Positions 50,336-62,533 of a stretch of 64,000 bases of DNA are shown here, piece by piece. The position numbers and the translations under genes were made by a program. Under the pieces are notes generated by a model. It made no database searches. It was not told the DNA's origin and worked only from the letters and a program-made list of their open reading frames with translations. How positions within the stretch are numbered: position 1 is the stretch's first letter; every line of letters begins with the position of its first letter. Source of the DNA: Parabacteroides distasonis (GTDB taxonomy: Bacteria > Bacteroidota > Bacteroidia > Bacteroidales > Tannerellaceae); assembly GCA_021531385.1 (NCBI GenBank), contig JAFBIR010000001.1, positions 1 through 64,000 of the forward strand, written 5' to 3'.

Positions 50336-51403
50336 ATGGACATGGATACATTGCATACAAACGATTTATATCTCTTCGTGGGGTCGTACGCCGAGGCTAC
50401 GGCTCCCGGCATCTCTCTTTACCGATTGAATAGCGAAACGGGCGAGAGTCATCTTCTCCAAACGTTCTCCGGGATTCTCAATCCCTCTTATTTGGCATTG
50501 AGCCGGGATGGAGGTTTCTTGTATGCGGTCAGTGAAACCGCTACACCAGAGGCCCAATTGGTCGCCTACCGTTTTGACAAAGAGAAACAGACATTGACAC
50601 TGCTCAATGTGCAACCTACAGAGGGTAGCGATCCCTGTTTTGTGTGGGTGGATAGTCAGCGACGATTGGCGGTGACTGCAAACTACACAGGTGGTAATAT
50701 CAGTTTTTTCCCCATTGCTGAGGATGGCTCTTTATCTCCAGCGAAGGTTTCCGGCTTCCAAGGAGGGACACCTGGTTCCGCACGGCAGGATAAACCACAT
50801 TTGCATTGCATCTATGCCTCAATGGATGAGCGTTTCTTGTATGGCAATGACTTGGGTTGCGATCGCATCTATAAGTATAACTTACGAGCTGAGCAAAATC
50901 AATTAGTCGCTTACCCTGGTACTCCTGCGTACTTCACATTGCCAGCAGGAGAGGGACCTCGTCATACCACCTTCCATCCGAATGGAAAATGGGCCTATTT
51001 GATTAGTGAGTTATCAGGACGTATAGCGGCCATGCGCTATGAAGATGGCAACTTGATCCCCTTCCAGTTTATCGAGGCTGATCCCTTCAATGCTGCTGGT
51101 AGTGCGGATATTCATATCTCTCCGGATGGGCGTTTCCTTTATGCTTCTAATCGGTTAAAGGGAGATGGTATCGCCATTTTCGAAATTGATTCACAATCCG
51201 GAAAATTGGAGAAATTAGGGTATCGCTTAACTGGCATTCACCCGCGCAATTTCAACATTACGTCCAATGGCAAACTGTTATTATGCGCTTGCCGAGACAG
51301 CAACGTTATTCAGGTATTCAAAAGAGACAGGCAAACCGGCTTCTTACACGATACGGAGCAGGATATACATACCTCTAAGCCTGTTTGTTTGCTGTTTTTG
51401 TAA
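50336..51403 (+). CDS. Lactonase family beta-propeller protein (6-phosphogluconolactonase-like)
   Basis: A 355-residue, seven-bladed beta-propeller of the YbhE/Pgl type (PF10282). Repeated motifs are LYLFVGSYAE, NPSYLALSRDGGFLYAVSE, GSDPCFVWVDSQRRLAVTAN, GPRHTTFHPNGKWAYLISEL and DIHISPDGRFLYASNR. E. coli YbhE hydrolyses 6-phosphogluconolactone in the pentose phosphate route; other members act on different lactones. The start is set at 50336 because the promoter occupies the upstream extension. There is no signal peptide, so it is cytoplasmic. Confidence 0.88.
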   Translation: MDMDTLHTNDLYLFVGSYAEATAPGISLYRLNSETGESHLLQTFSGILNPSYLALSRDGGFLYAVSETATPEAQLVAYRFDKEKQTLTLLNVQPTEGSDPCFVWVDSQRRLAVTANYTGGNISFFPIAEDGSLSPAKVSGFQGGTPGSARQDKPHLHCIYASMDERFLYGNDLGCDRIYKYNLRAEQNQLVAYPGTPAYFTLPAGEGPRHTTFHPNGKWAYLISELSGRIAAMRYEDGNLIPFQFIEADPFNAAGSADIHISPDGRFLYASNRLKGDGIAIFEIDSQSGKLEKLGYRLTGIHPRNFNITSNGKLLLCACRDSNVIQVFKRDRQTGFLHDTEQDIHTSKPVCLLFL

Positions 51404-51494
51404 ACAAATAGGTGGATTTATCTATTTTGAGGCGAAATAGAAGAAAAACAGACCAATTTATGTGCGAAGAATACGACAAAAGAGCAGAGTACGA

Positions 51495-51525
51495 TTGGTG
51501 TGTTAGCGAGAATTTCGTATTTTTG
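51495..51525 (+). promoter_or_regulatory. Promoter of the sulfation operon
   Basis: TTG (51495-51497) and TATTTTTG (51518-51525) are 20 bases apart, 31 bases upstream of the cysQ ATG. No other convincing promoter was seen between here and ligA, so one transcript may cover the block. Confidence 0.65.
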
Positions 51526-51556
51526 CCTGCTAAATACAATATATGTTATACTGAAT

Positions 51557-52363
51557 ATGTGCAATAGCAACTATTTATATTTAGCTATCCGTGCTGCAGT
51601 TGATGCGGGGAAAGCAATCATGGATATTTATAATGATCCGAATGCTGATTTTTGTATTGAACAAAAGGCGGATAACTCTCCGCTGACGAAGGCTGACAAG
51701 GCTGCCCACGGAATACTAACAAATGTGTTGTCTGTTACCCCTTTCCCCATTTTAAGTGAAGAAGGAGCTGACATACCCTATAAGGAGCGAAAGAAATGGC
51801 ATACGTTCTGGTTGGTTGATCCGCTGGATGGTACCAAGGAGTTTATCAAACGAAATGGGGAGTTTACGGTAAATATCGCTTTGATTGAGAAAGGCGTTCC
51901 CATGGCAGGTGTGATCTACGTGCCTGTGCGTAAAGAGCTCTATTATGGCTCGTTCGATGCGGGTGCTTTCAAGGCTTCCGATATAGATTATAACCAACAG
52001 CCGTCGTTTATTGAGATTTGTGCAAAAGCGAAACGGATGCCGGTTAATCCACTTCACCAAGGTTTGGTGGTTGTAGCTTCTCGCTCGCACATGAATGAGG
52101 AGACTCGTCTGTATATCGACAATTTACGGAAACAGGGAGTCCCCGTGACACTGATCAGCAGTGGTAGTAGCTTGAAGATCTGTTTGGTAGCAGAAGGTTC
52201 AGCGGATGTTTATCCCCGTTTCGCCCCAACGATGGAGTGGGATACGGCTGCTGGTCATGCCATTGCCCGGGCATCTGGTTGCCAAGTTTATCAGATTGAC
52301 GAGAAAACCCCTTTGCAATACAACAAAGAGGATTTGCATAACCCCTGGTTTATCGTAAAATGA
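51557..52363 (+). CDS. cysQ: 3'(2'),5'-bisphosphate nucleotidase
   Basis: A 268-residue inositol-phosphatase-family enzyme that hydrolyses PAP (and PAPS) to AMP (and APS). Metal-binding motifs are ILSEEGAD, LVDPLDGTKEFI and the C-terminal PTMEWDTAAGHAI. Start 51557 (MCNSNYLYLAIRAAVDAGKA) is where homology begins. In this operon its natural job is clearing PAP, the inhibitory by-product of the sulfotransferase. Its stop overlaps the transporter start by 4 bases. Confidence 0.95.
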   Translation: MCNSNYLYLAIRAAVDAGKAIMDIYNDPNADFCIEQKADNSPLTKADKAAHGILTNVLSVTPFPILSEEGADIPYKERKKWHTFWLVDPLDGTKEFIKRNGEFTVNIALIEKGVPMAGVIYVPVRKELYYGSFDAGAFKASDIDYNQQPSFIEICAKAKRMPVNPLHQGLVVVASRSHMNEETRLYIDNLRKQGVPVTLISSGSSLKICLVAEGSADVYPRFAPTMEWDTAAGHAIARASGCQVYQIDEKTPLQYNKEDLHNPWFIVK

Positions 52364-53913
52364 CAACGGAAATCATCCTGGTCTTACTGGCCTTAATCGG
52401 AATGCTTGCGGCCCTCATTTGGGACAAGATGCGCCCCGGCATGGTTTTGCTGACGGTGGTGGTCTTCTTCTTATGTATCGGCATCTTGTCTCCAAAAGAG
52501 ATGTTGGAGGGATTCAGCAATAAGGGCATGATCACGGTCGGTATGCTGTTTCTCGTGAGCGAAGGTGTGCGTCAGAGTGGTGCGTTGGGACAGCTGATCA
52601 AGCGGTTGTTGCCGGAGAATCGGACAACGGTCTTGAAAGCACAGATTCGGATGTTGCCACCTGTGGCGTTTGTCTCCGCTTTCTTGAATAACACGCCCGT
52701 GGTGGTAATCTTCGCCCCGATCATCAAGCGTTGGGCGGAATCTGTTGGCTTGCCCGCCACTAAATTCTTGATCCCGCTATCCTACGTGACGATTTTAGGC
52801 GGTATCTGCACTTTGATCGGCACCTCCACCAACTTGGTGGTGCACGGCATGGTGTTAGAGGCTGGCTATGAGGGTTTCTCCATGTTTGAGCTGGGGCAAG
52901 TAGGTATCTTCGTGGCACTGGCGGGTATGCTCTATCTCTTCCTTTTCTCCAATCGGTTGCTGCCTGACCAGCGGGAGCAACAGGCAGAGGAGGAGAGCGA
53001 GGAGGGTGACAGAGGCCACCTGCATCGGGTGGAAGCCGTGCTGGGCGCTCGTTTCCCGGGTATCAATAAGACGCTGGGCGAGTTCAACTTCACCCGCCAT
53101 TATGGAGCGATCGTGAAAGAGGTAAAGAGCGGTGGTCAGCGTTTCACCCACGATTTAGATAAGGTGGTGCTCCATGAGGGCGACACCTTGGTGCTTTGGG
53201 CAGACGAATCCTTCATCCCGACCTGGGGTGAGTCCAGTGTCTTCCTCTTGTTGGCCAACGGAAGCGATCCGGATGAGCCTATCTCCAAGAAAAAAAGGTG
53301 GTTGGCTTTGAGCTTGCTAATCTTCATGATCGTGGGAGCGACGGTAGGGGAGTTGCCTTTCGTGAAAGAGCGTATCACGAGCATTCGGTTAGACATGTTC
53401 TTCTTTGTCTCCATCACGACTATCATCATGGCATGGACCAAGATTTTCCCGCCGAAGAAATACACCAAATACATTTCATGGGACATCTTGATTACAATTG
53501 CCTGTGCGTTTGCGATCAGTAAGGCCATGGAAAATTCCGGCTTTGCGGCTTTGATTGCCCGCCATATCATCAGCATGGCGGATAGTTTTGGCCCATATGC
53601 TCTTTTAGCAATCATATTTATCATTACTAATATATTCACGGAGTTGATCACCAACAATGCGGCAGCCGCTTTGAGCTTCCCGATCGCCCTTTCGGTAGCG
53701 ACTCAGTTAGGGGTAGATCCTACACCTTTCTTTGTCGTGATCTGTATGGCTGCTTCGGCCAGCTTCGCAACACCGATTGGTTATCAAACCAACTTGATCG
53801 TGCAGGGTGTGGGAGGCTATAAGTTCACCGATTTTGTCAAGGTAGGGCTTCCGCTCAACTTGATCACGTTCTTGATCTCCGTGTTTGTAATCCCATTGAT
53901 ATGGAAGTTTTGA
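52360..53913 (+). CDS. SLC13-family sulfate/anion transporter with central TrkA-C domain
   Basis: A 517-residue ion-transporter-superfamily protein with about 11-12 membrane segments. The two substrate-site hairpins carry SAFLNNTPVVVIFAP and TELITNNAAAALSFP, with the helix GTSTNLVVHGM. A cytoplasmic RCK_C/TrkA-C domain lies at about 215-300 (FNFTRHYGAIVKEVKSGGQR). Relatives import sulfate or dicarboxylates with Na+. Its position between CysQ and the sulfate-activating enzymes makes sulfate the likely substrate. The 3' end overlaps cysC by 13 bases. Confidence 0.88.
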   Translation: MTTEIILVLLALIGMLAALIWDKMRPGMVLLTVVVFFLCIGILSPKEMLEGFSNKGMITVGMLFLVSEGVRQSGALGQLIKRLLPENRTTVLKAQIRMLPPVAFVSAFLNNTPVVVIFAPIIKRWAESVGLPATKFLIPLSYVTILGGICTLIGTSTNLVVHGMVLEAGYEGFSMFELGQVGIFVALAGMLYLFLFSNRLLPDQREQQAEEESEEGDRGHLHRVEAVLGARFPGINKTLGEFNFTRHYGAIVKEVKSGGQRFTHDLDKVVLHEGDTLVLWADESFIPTWGESSVFLLLANGSDPDEPISKKKRWLALSLLIFMIVGATVGELPFVKERITSIRLDMFFFVSITTIIMAWTKIFPPKKYTKYISWDILITIACAFAISKAMENSGFAALIARHIISMADSFGPYALLAIIFIITNIFTELITNNAAAALSFPIALSVATQLGVDPTPFFVVICMAASASFATPIGYQTNLIVQGVGGYKFTDFVKVGLPLNLITFLISVFVIPLIWKF

Positions 53914-54521
53914 CACCGAATCACATTTATCCGATTTTTGACCGTATGCTCGATCGGTCGTCGAAAGAGCAGTTGTTGGGACAGCGGGGCTTGATGGTCT
54001 GGTTCACCGGCTTGAGTGGCTCGGGAAAGAGCACCTTGGCCATTGCCTTGGAGCGCGCGTTGCAACAGCGCGGTTTGCTCTGTCGCATCTTGGATGGTGA
54101 CAACATCCGGAGTGGCATCAACAACAACCTGGGTTTCTCTCCGGAGGATCGGGTCGAGAATATCCGTCGCATCGCTGAGGTGGGCAAGTTGTTTGTCGAT
54201 ACCGGCATCATCACGTTGGCCGCTTTCATCAGCCCCAACAACGACCTGCGGCAGATGGCTGCCCGTATTATCGGACCGGATGATTTCTTGGAGATCTATG
54301 TCAGCACCCCGTTGAGCGAATGCGAGCGGCGAGACGTGAAGGGGCTGTACGCGAAGGCCCGGAAGGGCGAGATCAAGGCGTTCACCGGCATCTCCGCCCC
54401 GTTTGAGGAACCGGCGCATCCAGCGCTTACGCTCGACACCACGCAGTTAGACGTGCAGCAATCCGTCGAGCGGTTGTTAGCGTTGATATTACCTAAAGTG
54501 CAATTAAAAAACAAAGAATAA
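53901..54521 (+). CDS. cysC: Adenylyl-sulfate kinase
   Basis: A 206-residue APS kinase: APS + ATP gives PAPS. P-loop [11 protein letters not shown] near residues 37-47, [20 protein letters not shown] (the APS-binding D-x-D-N-x-R region), and the segments [14 protein letters not shown] and [11 protein letters not shown] fit the family closely. The N-terminal 30 residues are an extension seen in other Bacteroidetes. In this block it makes the activated sulfate donor. It is not fused to CysN. Confidence 0.97.
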   Translation: MEVLTPNHIYPIFDRMLDRSSKEQLLGQRGLMVWFTGLSGSGKSTLAIALERALQQRGLLCRILDGDNIRSGINNNLGFSPEDRVENIRRIAEVGKLFVDTGIITLAAFISPNNDLRQMAARIIGPDDFLEIYVSTPLSECERRDVKGLYAKARKGEIKAFTGISAPFEEPAHPALTLDTTQLDVQQSVERLLALILPKVQLKNKE

Positions 54522-54523
54522 CT

Positions 54524-55432
54524 ATGTCAGACTACAAATTGAGCCACCTGCAAGAGCTGGAAGCGGAGAGCATTCATATCATCCGCGAGGTAGCCGCAGA
54601 GTTTGAGAATCCGGTCATGCTCTATTCGATCGGCAAGGATTCCTCGGTGATGGTTCGCTTGGCAGAGAAGGCTTTTGCCCCGGGAAAGGTGCCTTTCCCG
54701 TTGATGCACATTGATTCGAAATGGAAATTCAAGGAGATGATCTCTTTCCGTGACAGCTATGCGAAGGAGCATGGTTGGAACTTGATCGTCGAGTCGAATA
54801 GGGAGGCTTTCAAGGCCGGTGTGGGTCCCTTCACGCACGGGAGCAAGGTGCATACGGACTTGATGAAAACACAAGCCTTATTGCAGGCCTTGGATAAGTA
54901 TAAGTTTGACGCAGCCTTTGGAGGCGCTCGTCGTGACGAGGAGAAGAGCCGTGCGAAAGAGCGTATCTTCTCTTTCCGTGACAAGTTCCACCAATGGGAT
55001 CCGAAAAACCAACGCCCGGAGCTGTGGGACATCTATAACGCCCGTGTGCACAAGGGGGAGAGCATCCGTGTCTTCCCGCTCTCTAACTGGACGGAGTTAG
55101 ACATCTGGCAATATATCCGCTTGGAGCAGATCCCGATCGTGCCGCTTTATTATGCGAAAGAGCGTCCGATCGTGGAGATTGATGGCAACTTGATCATGGC
55201 GGATGATGACCGCCTGCCGGAGAAATACCGGGATCAGATCCGCATGCGGAAGGTGCGTTTCCGTACGTTGGGTTGTTGGCCATTGACTGGAGCCGTGGAG
55301 AGTGACGCGGACACGATTGAGAAGATCGTGGAGGAGATGATGACCACGACGAAGAGTGAGCGCACCACACGTGTGATCGACTTCGATCAAGACGCGAGCA
55401 TGGAGCAAAAGAAACGGGAAGGTTATTTTTAA
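54524..55432 (+). CDS. cysD: Sulfate adenylyltransferase subunit 2
   Basis: A 302-residue PP-loop ATP pyrophosphatase that forms APS from sulfate and ATP with the GTPase CysN. The PP-loop is in [19 protein letters not shown], and [20 protein letters not shown] and [15 protein letters not shown] are diagnostic of CysD. Length is normal. It follows cysC by 2 bases and precedes cysN by 15 bases. Confidence 0.97.
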   Translation: MSDYKLSHLQELEAESIHIIREVAAEFENPVMLYSIGKDSSVMVRLAEKAFAPGKVPFPLMHIDSKWKFKEMISFRDSYAKEHGWNLIVESNREAFKAGVGPFTHGSKVHTDLMKTQALLQALDKYKFDAAFGGARRDEEKSRAKERIFSFRDKFHQWDPKNQRPELWDIYNARVHKGESIRVFPLSNWTELDIWQYIRLEQIPIVPLYYAKERPIVEIDGNLIMADDDRLPEKYRDQIRMRKVRFRTLGCWPLTGAVESDADTIEKIVEEMMTTTKSERTTRVIDFDQDASMEQKKREGYF

Positions 55433-55447
55433 GCGGGAGGAGACAAC

Positions 55448-56887
55448 ATGGCAGAATCAGCATTAAATATCAAGGAATTTCTAGATAAGGACGAGCAGAA
55501 GGATCTCCTTCGCTTTTTGACCGCAGGTTCCGTGGATGATGGCAAATCGACCTTGATCGGTCGGTTGCTGTTTGATAGCAAGAAGATTTACGAGGATCAA
55601 CTCGATGCGTTGGAGCGAGACAGCAAACGGGTTGGCAACGCCGGTGAGCACATCGACTACGCGCTGTTATTAGATGGCTTGAAGGCGGAGCGGGAGCAGG
55701 GCATCACCATCGACGTGGCCTATCGCTATTTCAGCACCAACAACCGTAAGTTTATCATTGCCGACACACCGGGGCATGAGCAATATACCCGCAACATGAT
55801 CACGGGTGGCTCCACGGCGAACTTAGCGATTATCTTAGTGGATGCCCGTACGGGCGTGATCACGCAGACCCGTAGGCACACCTTCTTGGTCTCCCTGTTG
55901 GGTATCAAGCATGTCGTACTGGCTGTGAACAAGATGGACTTGGTGGATTTCGACAAGGAGACGTTCGATCGCATCGTGAATGACTACAAGCATTTCGTCG
56001 AACCGCTCGGTATTCCTGACATCACCTGCATCCCCCTCTCGGCGTTGGATGGCGACAATGTGGTGGAGAAGAGCGCACGCACACCCTGGTATGAGGGACC
56101 TGCGTTGCTCGATTTCTTGGAGACCGTGCCTATTGACTTGGATCGCAATTATACCGATTTCCGTTACCCGGTGCAGTATGTGTTGCGTCCGAACCAGAAC
56201 TTCCGTGGCTTCTGTGGCAAGGTGGCCAGTGGTGTTGTGCGTAAGGGAGACACGGTGATGGCCTTGCCTTCCGGGAAAACCTCGAAGGTGAAAAGTATCG
56301 TCACCTACGACGGTGAACTGGAGTGTGCCTATCCGCCGCTCTGCGTGACCTTGACCTTGGAGGATGAGATCGACATTTCCCGTGGCGAGATGTTGGTGCA
56401 TCCCGATAACCTGCCCATCTCGGACCGTAATTTCGAGGCGATGTTGGTCTGGATGGACGAGGAGGAGATGGATGTCAACAAGTCGTTCTACATCAAGCAG
56501 ACCACCAATACGACCCGTGCACGGGTGGATAGCATTCGCTACAAGGTGGATGTCAACACGATGGAGCACTCTTCTGTGGACAAACTGCAGCTGAATGAGA
56601 TCGGACGGGTGGTCTTCACGACGGGTAAGGAGCTCTTTTTCGATCCCTATGCCCGCAACAAGCAGACCGGTGCCTTCATCTTGATCGATCCGATCACGAA
56701 CAACACATCCGCTGTCGGTATGATTATCGACCGGGTGGATGCGAAGGATATGGTGAGTGAGGAGGCCTTGGCTGTGCTCAACCTGCCGGAAATGGGTATT
56801 GACCCGATTCACTACGAGGTCATCCGCCAAGTCTGTGAGGCATTGAACAAACAGGGGTTACCCATCAAATGTATAACCACTAAATAA
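55448..56887 (+). CDS. cysN: Sulfate adenylyltransferase subunit 1 (GTPase)
   Basis: A 479-residue translational-GTPase-like regulator that couples GTP hydrolysis to APS formation by CysD. G1 is [11 protein letters not shown]3 is DTPGHEQY, G4 is NKMDLVD, and the switch-I region contains [15 protein letters not shown]. The beta-barrel domains II and III follow. There is no C-terminal APS kinase domain; that activity is the separate cysC upstream. The next gene begins 5 bases later. Confidence 0.97.
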   Translation: MAESALNIKEFLDKDEQKDLLRFLTAGSVDDGKSTLIGRLLFDSKKIYEDQLDALERDSKRVGNAGEHIDYALLLDGLKAEREQGITIDVAYRYFSTNNRKFIIADTPGHEQYTRNMITGGSTANLAIILVDARTGVITQTRRHTFLVSLLGIKHVVLAVNKMDLVDFDKETFDRIVNDYKHFVEPLGIPDITCIPLSALDGDNVVEKSARTPWYEGPALLDFLETVPIDLDRNYTDFRYPVQYVLRPNQNFRGFCGKVASGVVRKGDTVMALPSGKTSKVKSIVTYDGELECAYPPLCVTLTLEDEIDISRGEMLVHPDNLPISDRNFEAMLVWMDEEEMDVNKSFYIKQTTNTTRARVDSIRYKVDVNTMEHSSVDKLQLNEIGRVVFTTGKELFFDPYARNKQTGAFILIDPITNNTSAVGMIIDRVDAKDMVSEEALAVLNLPEMGIDPIHYEVIRQVCEALNKQGLPIKCITTK

Positions 56888-56892
56888 ACGAC

Positions 56893-57992
56893 ATGGGATT
56901 ACTGGAATTTAACAAGTTACCAATCAATACATTGGTAGGTGCGGATTGGGATACCTTCCGTAAGGTGACCGCCGGACAGCAGATCGACCCTCGATTCAAG
57001 GGTAAGTATCGGTTGACAACCGCTGTCGGTCGTTTACTGAGCAGCTTGAAGCCGTTGGAGGATAGCCGTTACAAGAAATTGGCCGATAAACCGTTGGAGA
57101 TGGATCCGCTCTTTATCTTGGGCCATTGGCGGAGCGGCACGACTTTCGTGCACAACGTGTTCGCATGCGACAAGCATTTCGGATTCACGACGACCTATCA
57201 GACCGTCTTCCCGCACCTGATGCTGTGGGGACAACCCTTCTTCAAGAAGAACATGGCGTTCCTGATGCCGGATAAGCGTCCGACTGACAACATGGAGTTG
57301 AAGGTGGACCTGCCTCAGGAGGAGGAGTTTGCGCTCTCCAACATGATGCCCTATACCTATTACAACTTCTGGTTCTTCCCGAAGCGTTGGATGGAGTATT
57401 GTGACAAGTATTTGTTGTTCAACGACATCACGGAAGAGGAGCGTCAAGTGTTTAAAGACACCTTCTTGCGTTTGGTTAAGATCTCTTTGTGGAACACGAA
57501 GGGTTCGCAGTATTTGAGCAAGAACCCGCCGCATACAGGTCGTGTGAAGACCCTTTTGGAGATGTTCCCCAATGCCAAGTTTATCTACTTGAAACGCAAT
57601 CCCTACACCGTGTTCGAAAGCACACGTAGCTTCTTCACGAACACCATCCAACCGTTGCGTTTGCAGGAGATTTCCAACGAGCAGATCGAGGCCAACGTGC
57701 TGGAGGTCTATCGTCGGCTCTTCTATAAGTTTGAGGAGGAGAAGCACTTGATTCCCGAAGGCAACTTGGTGGAGGTGAAGTTTGAGGATTTCGAGCACGA
57801 CGCTTTTGCCCTGACGGAGCAGATCTATCAGCAGTTGCAACTTCCCGGCTTCCCGGAGTCGAAAGCCGCCATTGAGCAATACTTAGGCAAGAAAAAGGGC
57901 TACAAGAAGAACCAATATAAGTATGAGGACCGTACCGTGCAGTTAGTGGAGAAACACTGGGGCATGGCACTGGAGAAATGGGGTTATCACTT

Positions 57993-57996
<4 letters not shown>
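56893..57996 (+). CDS. PAPS-dependent sulfotransferase (candidate steroid/lipid sulfotransferase)
   Basis: A 367-residue cytoplasmic sulfotransferase. The 5'-phosphosulfate-binding loop GHWRSGTTF is at residues 77-85, KNPPHTGR at 210-217, and the 3'-phosphate-binding region YLKRNPYTVFESTRSF at 232-247. The acceptor-side insert (about 100-200) is rich in aromatic residues (PYTYYNFWFFPKRWMEY), which suits a hydrophobic acceptor. The gene lies directly after the PAPS-making genes, like the gut Bacteroides sulfotransferase (BT0416 of B. thetaiotaomicron, from memory) reported to sulfate cholesterol and other steroids. The acceptor here is inference. ATGA overlap couples it to the next gene. Confidence 0.9.
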
Positions 57997-61493
<3,497 letters not shown>

Positions 61494-61508
61494 ATGGCAA
61501 TATTTCGC

Positions 61509-61516
61509 TATTTTTG
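61509..61516 (+). promoter_or_regulatory. -7 box upstream of dapA
   Basis: TATTTTTG matches TAnnTTTG, 34 bases upstream of the dapA ATG. Confidence 0.5.
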
Positions 61517-61549
61517 CGGTGCTAAATAACAAAACGGAAGAATTTTCCC

Positions 61550-62443
61550 ATGGCAGATATAAATTTAAAGGGAATGGGAGTTGCGTTGATTACCCCATTC
61601 AAAGAAGATGAAAGTGTAGATTATGAAGCGCTTGGCCGATTAGTGGATTATCAAGTGCAAAATGGAACAGACTATTTGGTTGTATTAGGAACCACGGCAG
61701 AAACCCCTACACTGACAGAAGAGGAGAAACGTAACATCATAGATTTGGTAGTGAGCCACGTGCGTGGTCGCATTCCCATCGTGTTGGGTGTAGGCGGCAA
61801 CTGCACACGCAATGTCGTCGAGCAATTGAAGCATGGCGATTTCACCGGTATAGACGCTATTCTGTCGGTTGTGCCTTACTACAATAAACCTTCTCAAGAG
61901 GGTATCTATCAACATTATAAGGCGATCGCAAACGCTACGAAGCTCCCAATTATTCTCTACAATGTGCCGGGCCGCACAGGAGTTAACATGACGGCTGAGA
62001 CCACGTTGCGCATAGCCCGTGAGTTTGAGAATGTCGTAGCAGTGAAGGAGGCCTCTGGCAATATCACGCAGATGGATGATATTATCAAGAACAAACCGGC
62101 TCGTTTCAATGTAATATCTGGTGATGATGGCATAACCTTTCCTTTGGTGACGTTGGGAGCGATAGGTGTAATCTCTGTGATTGGTAACGCTTTCCCACGT
62201 GAATTCAGTCGTATGGTTCGGTTGGCTTTGGCTGGCGATTACGATAGCGCACGTACCATCCATCATAGCTTTACGGAGTTGTTCAGCCTGCTCTTTGTGG
62301 ATGGTAATCCTGCAGGAGCGAAGAGTATGTTGAGCATGATGGGCTTCATCGAGAATAAGTTACGTTTGCCGTTGGTCCCCACACGCATTGTCACTTACGA
62401 GAAGATCCGTGAGGTGCTGCGTCAACTGAGCATCAAGTGTTGA
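61550..62443 (+). CDS. dapA: 4-hydroxy-tetrahydrodipicolinate synthase
   Basis: A 297-residue TIM-barrel aldolase condensing pyruvate with aspartate semialdehyde in lysine and diaminopimelate synthesis. The pyruvate-binding GTTAETPTL, the catalytic Tyr in LYNVPGRTGVNM and the Schiff-base Lys in AVKEASGNITQMDD are all present. Length is normal. Its own -7 box is at 61509-61516, and a hairpin terminator at 62494-62533 follows. Confidence 0.97.
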   Translation: MADINLKGMGVALITPFKEDESVDYEALGRLVDYQVQNGTDYLVVLGTTAETPTLTEEEKRNIIDLVVSHVRGRIPIVLGVGGNCTRNVVEQLKHGDFTGIDAILSVVPYYNKPSQEGIYQHYKAIANATKLPIILYNVPGRTGVNMTAETTLRIAREFENVVAVKEASGNITQMDDIIKNKPARFNVISGDDGITFPLVTLGAIGVISVIGNAFPREFSRMVRLALAGDYDSARTIHHSFTELFSLLFVDGNPAGAKSMLSMMGFIENKLRLPLVPTRIVTYEKIREVLRQLSIKC

Positions 62444-62447
62444 GAAA

Positions 62448-62513
62448 AGACCTCACGGTTCATGGGAATAGACCCCATGGTTCAGAAAGAAATACCTCAC
62501 GGTATATGTTGCT
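62448..62513. repeat. Three 22-bp degenerate units after dapA (cluster 5)
   Basis: Units AGACCTCACGGTTCATGGGA.., AGACCCCATGGTTCAGAAAG.. and ATACCTCACGGTATATGTTG.. follow one another at exact 22-base intervals. The core CCCCATGGTT recalls CCCATGGTTTT of clusters 1-3. The last unit also forms the left arm of the terminator. Membership in the same family is tentative. Confidence 0.45.
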
Positions 62514-62533
62514 GTACCGTGGGGTTCTTTATT
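62494..62533. terminator. Terminator between convergent dapA and kinase genes
   Basis: ACCTCACGGTA pairs with TACCGTGGGGT (11 bp including one G-U) around a 10-base loop, then TCTTTATTT on the plus side. Confidence 0.7.

Noticed and set aside
55835-56830. Minus-strand reading frame of 331 residues
   Set aside because: Antisense shadow of cysN.
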